Assembly (NCBI GenBank): GCA_905188085.1
Contig: CAJJKN010000012.1
Location: 1-45,228, forward strand
Length of the DNA: 45,228 nt
Origin: an uncultured Bacillota bacterium
GTDB lineage: Bacteria > Bacillota > Clostridia > Christensenellales > QAND01
Direction: 5' to 3'
Position 1 is the stretch's first letter; each line of letters begins with the position of its first letter. The notes below the pieces were generated by a model. The model was given only the letters and a program-made list of their open reading frames with translations, did no database searches and was not told where the DNA came from. Position numbers and translations under genes: made by a program. This document shows positions 41,148-45,228 of the stretch, piece after piece.

Positions 41148-41777
41148 TTTGCCTTGTTTCGGCCCGTTGTTTTCCGGGGCTATGCCCAAACCGGCCGCGG
41201 GGCATAGGCGTAGAAAACCTGCGTGCCGGGGAAGAGCCGCGCTTAGGCTTTGTGTGCCCGGCTAAGAAACCGCGAAATATATACCGGGCAAACGGCGCGC
41301 TGCGCCTTTTTGTTTTGCCAATTTTTGGGTTCTGCCCATGGAAAATACAACAGGCAGCGCTGCCCCGGATCTTTGCAAAAAGAAACGGCTATACGCAGCA
41401 AACCCTGTCCAGGCAAAGTGTGTTCAATGGTCTTGCGCGGGGCACAGGCAAAATCCGGTACGGCGGCTCGAGGACTTTCCAAATTTACAGACGGTATAAA
41501 AACGCAAAATCTCGTGGGCAAAGGGCGTGCAAACAGTACGCTATTTTTATTTGTGTTTTTTGGCGCTGCCCGGCGCAAAGGGGCCTTTGCTATGGCGTGC
41601 CTGTATAATCCGTAAAAATTATCGGTCGGCAGGGCGGCCGGCAGGTTTTGTGCGGTTGGCAGGGCGCTCTGCCGATAAAAAACGAAGGCCCGGGCAAACG
41701 CGCGCCTTTTTTGTGTGCCCGGCGCGCGCTTTTGCATGAACATTCGGCCCGGCTCATATCTTCAAAGGGGAGGTGCG
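41148..41777 (+). other. Gene-free stretch between dnaJ and yqfC
   Basis: 630 bases without a supportable gene or 58-bp units. It holds hairpins such as GGCGC-GCT-GCGCC followed by TTTTT near 41292-41312, and a TATAAT at 41604 without a good -35. In many relatives prmA, rsmE, mtaB, hinT, rpsU and yqeY lie at this place; this may be the scar of their removal. Confidence 0.6.
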
Positions 41778-42077
41778 ATGGTGGCAGAGCAGAAAAAACG
41801 AACCGGCGGGCCCAAGCCGCATTGGATGGACCTGCCCGTGGAGCTGAAAATCAATCAGCCGCGCGTCACGGTCATCGGGCAGGGGCCGGCGTTTGTGGAA
41901 AACCACGGCGGCCTTTTGGCATATACGCCGAAAGAAATCTGCTTTCGGGCGGGAAACGGCGCGGTGTGCATCCGCGGCAAGGCCCTCATGCTGGACCATA
42001 TGAGCGGCGGGGCTGTGCGCATCGGCGGGCGGATCGACAGCGTAACCTGGCAGGGGGAAACAGAGCATGCGCGTTAG
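41778..42077 (+). CDS. yqfC: Sporulation protein YqfC
   Basis: A 99-residue protein of the YqfC family, made in the mother cell during sporulation in Bacillus and Clostridia. Family features are DLPVELKINQPRVTVIGQGPAFVENHGGLLAYTPKEICFRAGNGAVCIRG and the end LDHMSGGAVRIGGRIDSVTW, both beta-rich. ATG at 41778 follows GGGGAGG. The stop overlaps yqfD by 11 bases. A clear SigE promoter was not found. Confidence 0.9.
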   Translation: MVAEQKKRTGGPKPHWMDLPVELKINQPRVTVIGQGPAFVENHGGLLAYTPKEICFRAGNGAVCIRGKALMLDHMSGGAVRIGGRIDSVTWQGETEHAR

Positions 42078-43266
42078 TTTTATACAATGGCTTTGCGGCT
42101 ATGGCAAAGTGGAATTCAAGGGCATGGGCACAGAGCGCGCGTTGAATTTTTTGGACCAAAACGGCATCACCCTCTGGCAAATCCGCCGGCAGGACAGATT
42201 GACCGTCACCGCCTGCGTGCCGCTTTCGCAGAAAAAAGCCTGCCTGCGCCTTGCAGAGCGGTTGCCCTGCCGGTTTGCCTGGCAAAAAAGCTGCGGAGTG
42301 CCCGGGGTGGTATACCGCCTGTTTCGCCGCCGCGCGCTGATGGCCGGGCTGGCGCTGCTGGTGGTGGGCAGCGTGGTGTCCGTACAGTTTGTCTGGCGTG
42401 TGAAGATCATCGGTGCAGAAGGGGAACTGGCCCAAAAGCTCTATCAACTGGCCGAAGAAAACGGCTACGGCCCCGGCGCGTTTTGGGGGCATATGCGGCT
42501 TAAGGAAATCGAGCGCGTGCTGCTGTTGCAATTGCCGGAGGCCGCCGGCCTTTTGGCCAACCGCACCGGCACTACCCTCAGCTTGGAAATCATTCCCGCC
42601 GTGCCCGCGCCGGAGTTGTTTGCCCCCGGCGCACCGTGCGACATCGTGGCCGCAGAGGACGGGGTGGTGCAGTCCATCACGGCGCTGGAGGGGGTAGCCA
42701 AGGTGAAACAGGGGCAGACGGTGAAAAAAGGCGAGGTGCTCATTTCCGGCGTGATCGAGCGCGAAGAGGGCCCGGCGCGCACCGTGGAAGCGCGCGGCGA
42801 GGTGAAGGCCACCGTCAGCGTTGCGGGCAGCCATACCGTGCCCATGACAAGCGAAGCACCCACGCCCGTAGGCCCCGTGTATACCACGCGGCTTTTGCAG
42901 CTGGGCAGTTGGCAGGTGCCGCTGGAAAAAGCGCCTGCCGGCCGGGACGCCATGCTGATGAACACAACCGTGCAGCTGTTGTGTTCGGTGTATTGGCCCG
43001 CCCGCGTCATCACGCAGACCTGGCAGCCCGTCTCCCTTGAAAAACAGCCGCGCCCCTTTGCCGAAGCGGAAGCTGCTGCCGCCGAAACCGCTGTGAAAAA
43101 CGCAAAGGCGCAGCTAAAGCCGGGGGAAGAGGCGGAAAGCGTGGTGCTGCAAACCCGCCTTTCGGAAGACGGCACCGCCATGACGGTATACGCCATCGTG
43201 CAGACCACCCGCTCCATCGGCGAAAAGGGCGCGCAGACGCTCCCCACCCCCGCGCCGCAATCCTAA
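42067..43266 (+). CDS. yqfD: Sporulation protein YqfD
   Basis: A 399-residue membrane-associated sporulation protein. The N-terminal domain (1-90) begins SFIQWLCGYGKVEFKGMGTERALNFL; one transmembrane segment follows (ALMAGLALLVVGSVVSVQFVW, about 93-113). A large extracytoplasmic domain carries TGTTLSLEIIPAV and DIVAAEDGVVQSI...VKQGQTVKKGEVLISG, the family hallmark. ATG at 42067 is translationally coupled to yqfC. It acts in the mother cell or engulfment membranes during spore formation. Confidence 0.9.
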   Translation: MRVSFIQWLCGYGKVEFKGMGTERALNFLDQNGITLWQIRRQDRLTVTACVPLSQKKACLRLAERLPCRFAWQKSCGVPGVVYRLFRRRALMAGLALLVVGSVVSVQFVWRVKIIGAEGELAQKLYQLAEENGYGPGAFWGHMRLKEIERVLLLQLPEAAGLLANRTGTTLSLEIIPAVPAPELFAPGAPCDIVAAEDGVVQSITALEGVAKVKQGQTVKKGEVLISGVIEREEGPARTVEARGEVKATVSVAGSHTVPMTSEAPTPVGPVYTTRLLQLGSWQVPLEKAPAGRDAMLMNTTVQLLCSVYWPARVITQTWQPVSLEKQPRPFAEAEAAAAETAVKNAKAQLKPGEEAESVVLQTRLSEDGTAMTVYAIVQTTRSIGEKGAQTLPTPAPQS

Positions 43267-43286
43267 AGTTTTTTTGACGAACAGCA

Positions 43287-43315
43287 TTGACAGCCGCCGC
43301 TGTCTATGCTATTCT
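43287..43315 (+). promoter_or_regulatory. Promoter of the DUF2325-DUF3793-flavodoxin operon
   Basis: Perfect TTGACA, 17-base spacer, TATTCT. The first operator dyad begins eight bases after the -10, at the expected transcription start. Confidence 0.85.
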
Positions 43316-43322
43316 CTTTATG

Positions 43323-43397
43323 GTTAGTTAAAGCTAACTGATGAAACAGCGGGCTTTAGGCCCGTTGCTTTCGGCCCATCAGTTAGCTTTGGCTAAC
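43323..43397 (+). promoter_or_regulatory. Paired GTTAG-N6-CTAAC operators forming a long stem
   Basis: GTTAGTTAAAGCTAAC (43323-43338) and GTTAGCTTTGGCTAAC (43382-43397) are each dyads resembling DtxR/IdeR-type metal-repressor sites. Extended to 22 bases each, the two segments also pair with one another with two G-U pairs, enclosing an inner hairpin (CGGGC-TTTAG-GCCCG). The leader could therefore work as DNA operators, an RNA structure, or both. Confidence 0.65.
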
Positions 43398-43420
43398 CAA
43401 AATACAGACCGAGGTGTCCT

Positions 43421-43714
43421 ATGAGCGTAGTTATCGTAGGCGGCAATGAGCGTATGGCCGCCCAATATCAGGAAATCTGTGAATGTTACGGCTGCAAAGC
43501 CAAAGTATTTTGCAAGGAAAACGGTTCGTTAAAGCGCAAGATGGGCGTGCCGGATCTGTTGATTTTGTTTACAAATACCGTTTCGCATAAAATGGTAATT
43601 TCCGCTGTGGATCAGGCAAAGCGCTGCCGCATTCCCGTGGCGCGCACGCATTCCGCCAGCGGCGCGGCGCTGCATCGCCTATTGCAAACGCATGTGGGGC
43701 AGGCCAATGCTTGA
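43421..43714 (+). CDS. DUF2325 protein
   Basis: A 97-residue protein with a Rossmann-like receiver fold: VVIVGGNERMAAQYQEICECYGCKAKVFCKENG, then PDLLILFTNTVSHKMVISAVDQAKRCRIPVARTHSASGAALH. The family is known mainly by sequence; conserved cysteines (about 22 and 25) suggest metal or redox chemistry. ATG at 43421 follows GAGGTGTCCT. Its stop overlaps DUF3793 by eight bases. The operators and partners suggest a role in iron handling; this is inferred. Confidence 0.75.
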   Translation: MSVVIVGGNERMAAQYQEICECYGCKAKVFCKENGSLKRKMGVPDLLILFTNTVSHKMVISAVDQAKRCRIPVARTHSASGAALHRLLQTHVGQANA

Positions 43715-44255
43715 AGCGCTGCTGGCCCGGCACGCGGCCCCCGTGCTGGCGGGGATGAAAACGGCCAATCTGTTTAGCGTGCAGGGTCTTTGGCTGCATG
43801 ATTTGCAGCGCGAAATCTTCGCCTTAACCAAGCAGCTGGCCAAAAAAGGCTTGCGGCTGATGCTGCTCTGTCCCGGCCGGGGGCGGGCGCTGGTGTATGT
43901 CTATCGCCCGGCGCTGTTGGCGCGGGATCTGGAGCGGCTGGAGGTACGCGCGCTGCTGTCGTATCTGGGTTATCCGCAGGATATGGCGGGGTGTTTGCTC
44001 GCGTTAAAGCGGCGGATGGCGCACAATGCGCAGTTTCCGCATGAAATCGGGCTGTTTTTGGGCTATCCGCTGTGCGATGTGCTGGGCTTTTTGCGCCATG
44101 CGGGCCGGCACAGCAAGTGCGCCGGGCTCTGGCAGGTGTATGACAATGTGGATGCGGCGCTGGCGTTGTTTGCCAAATACAAAAAATGCGCGGATGTATA
44201 CGCGCAGTGTTATCAAAATGGGACTTCCATTTGGCAGCTGACCGTAGCTGCTTGA
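43707..44255 (+). CDS. DUF3793 protein
   Basis: A 182-residue helical protein of the DUF3793 family. The N-terminus HAAPVLAGMKTANLFSV and the family segments LCPGRGRALVYVYRPALL near 60 and FPHEIGLFLGYPLCDVLGF near 112-130 are the most characteristic. Function is unknown; members commonly sit beside flavodoxin and Feo iron-transport genes in Clostridia. The start overlaps the DUF2325 stop; the flavodoxin gene follows after 28 bases. Confidence 0.8.
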   Translation: MLEALLARHAAPVLAGMKTANLFSVQGLWLHDLQREIFALTKQLAKKGLRLMLLCPGRGRALVYVYRPALLARDLERLEVRALLSYLGYPQDMAGCLLALKRRMAHNAQFPHEIGLFLGYPLCDVLGFLRHAGRHSKCAGLWQVYDNVDAALALFAKYKKCADVYAQCYQNGTSIWQLTVAA

Positions 44256-44283
44256 AAATATACTGTGAAAAGAGGGTTTTATC

Positions 44284-44706
44284 ATGAGTAAAGTAGCCAT
44301 TGTTTATTGGTCCGGCACGGGCAACACCGAGCAGATGGCCCAGCAGGTGCAGGCCGGCGCGGAAAGCGCGGGCGCAGAGGCTGTGCTGTTGTCGTCTGCG
44401 GAGTTTTCCGCGGATAAGATGGATGAATTTGCCGCCGTGGCGTTCGGCTGCCCCTCCATGGGCACCGAGCAGCTGGAAGAATCGGAGTTTGATCCGATGT
44501 TTCAAGATTGCCGCGCCAAATTGGCCGGCAAGAAAATCGGCCTGTTTGGCTCCTATGGCTGGGGCGACGGCCAGTGGATGCGCGACTGGGAAGAGATGTG
44601 CAAAGAAGACGGCGCTGTGTTGGCAGCGGAGCCCGTTATTTGCCAGGATGCGCCGGATGACGCAGCCGCAGAAGATTGCCAGGCCCTGGGGAAAGCACTT
44701 GCCTAA
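44284..44706 (+). CDS. Flavodoxin
   Basis: A 140-residue short-chain flavodoxin, an FMN electron carrier that replaces ferredoxin under low iron. The phosphate loop is WSGTGNTEQMA (about residue 9-19); later flavin-binding loops are FGCPSMGTEQLEE (about 58) and FGSYGWGDGQWMRDW (about 88-102). ATG at 44284 is preceded by AGAGGG. Last gene of the operon. The operon has metal-repressor-like operators, so iron-limitation induction is likely. Confidence 0.92.
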   Translation: MSKVAIVYWSGTGNTEQMAQQVQAGAESAGAEAVLLSSAEFSADKMDEFAAVAFGCPSMGTEQLEESEFDPMFQDCRAKLAGKKIGLFGSYGWGDGQWMRDWEEMCKEDGAVLAAEPVICQDAPDDAAAEDCQALGKALA

Positions 44707-44770
44707 ACTCACTCCATTTCCGCGTGCAATTTGCGCGCATGTCCCCAAATTCCCCTTGCTTTCCCCTTTG

Positions 44771-44803
44771 AAAGGACGGACCGAAAGGCCCGCCCTTTTT
44801 CTT
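44771..44803 (+). terminator. Terminator of the flavodoxin operon
   Basis: AAGGACGGACC-GAAA-GGCCCGCCCTT (two mismatches) followed by TTTCTTTT. Confidence 0.65.
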
Positions 44804-44829
44804 TTGGAAAACGGGGGGAGAGCGTTTGG

Positions 44830-45228
44830 AGGCTTGGTGGAGTTTGCGTTTCTCGTCAAGTTTTTGAATTGGGATAAGGTGTAGAAGGTGTGGAGCGGAG
44901 GATGCGTTTCTCGTCAGGTGTTTGGTTTAGGATGAGGTGTGGAAGGTGCGGGGCAGGAGGGAGCGTTTCTAGGCAAAGTGTAGTGCTGGGATGGTGGGAG
45001 AGAGAAGGAGGATACGTTTCTCGTCAAACTTTTAAGGAAAGATGATTTTTGGTTTTTTAGGGAAGAGCTAGGAAGAGAGTCCGTTCCTTTTTGGATTTTA
45101 GAGAAAAGACGATTTTTTAGGAAGGTGCTGAGCAGGGTGGACGTTTCTAGCCGGGTTTGTACTAGTACAAAGTTTGCTTTTTTTATTCTTCCTTTCTCGC
45201 TGGAAAGGAAGCGAAAGAAGCAGGGGGA
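44830..45228 (+). repeat. Repeat block R11 (58-bp units, cut hairpin element at the edge)
   Basis: Degenerate 58-bp units run to the leader TTTGTACTAGTAC and the start of hairpin element copy 9 at 45188, which is cut by the window edge after the first B2 arm. Confidence 0.85.
45188..45228 (+). repeat. Multi-hairpin element copy 9 (truncated by the window edge)
   Basis: Intact B1 hairpin and the first GGGGGA of B2; the rest lies outside the window. Confidence 0.8.

Noticed and set aside
41715..41777. SigE promoter for yqfC (CATATCTT with an upstream GCATGAA)
   Set aside because: The putative -10 would place the transcription start inside the ribosome binding site, and the match is weak.
1..45228. 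tRNA, rRNA, tmRNA or known riboswitch genes
   Set aside because: I looked for TTCGA-type T arms with acceptor pairs and for familiar riboswitch cores and found none that hold; the TTCGAC in the repeats belongs to hairpin B3.

Overview
The window looks like a chromosomal segment of a GC-rich, spore-lineage Clostridia (Bacillota). Evidence: strong AAAGGAGG ribosome binding sites with many TTG/GTG starts, an HrcA/CIRCE heat-shock operon, the sporulation pair yqfC-yqfD, a DUF2325/DUF3793/flavodoxin operon, and -35/-10 promoters with 16-17 bp spacers. No rRNA, tRNA, CRISPR array, transposase or integrase was recognised.

Layout. 1-6.3 kb holds leftward genes: an operon of two membrane proteins plus an M20 peptidase, and a separate class I/II aminotransferase. 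7.4-10.5 kb is a complete rightward polar amino acid ABC transporter (two permeases, ATPase, lipoprotein). 11.0-14.6 kb is a phage-derived control and packaging segment: XRE regulators, a 39-residue divergent gene, terminase large and small subunits, a sigma-like regulator, and a LexA-type box. 16.3-19.7 kb is prmA-rsmE-mtaB-hinT. 21.1-31.1 kb is a PH-like protein gene, then a podovirus-like (P22-type) structural operon: portal, scaffold, coat, connector, DNA-stabilisation-like protein, tail fibre/collar, two coiled-coil rods, an XhlA-like protein. 32.1-35.3 kb holds a DUF1294 gene, a pgsA-like gene and two small genes. 36.1-41.1 kb is hrcA-grpE-dnaK-dnaJ; 41.8-43.3 kb is yqfC-yqfD; 43.3-44.7 kb is an iron-type operon.

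The outstanding feature is an abundant intergenic repeat system, about one sixth of the window, in 11 blocks all read in the same (+) orientation whatever the direction of neighbouring genes. Each block has degenerate tandem units of about 58 bp (starting CGTTTCTC, containing GAAGGTGC). Nine carry or abut larger multi-hairpin elements whose stems are conserved or compensated between copies while loops vary and whole modules are swapped in or out. Compensatory changes, and U-G type pairs that only work on the + strand, suggest a structured RNA or single-stranded DNA element; I do not recognise it as a described family.

Directly repeated copies of the hairpin element bracket the gene blocks like cassette borders. 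The phage genes are split into two distant, oppositely oriented parts, and the usually contiguous dnaK-dnaJ-prmA-rsmE-mtaB-hinT-yqfC-yqfD neighbourhood is also split. This suggests block rearrangement, perhaps by recombination between repeats.
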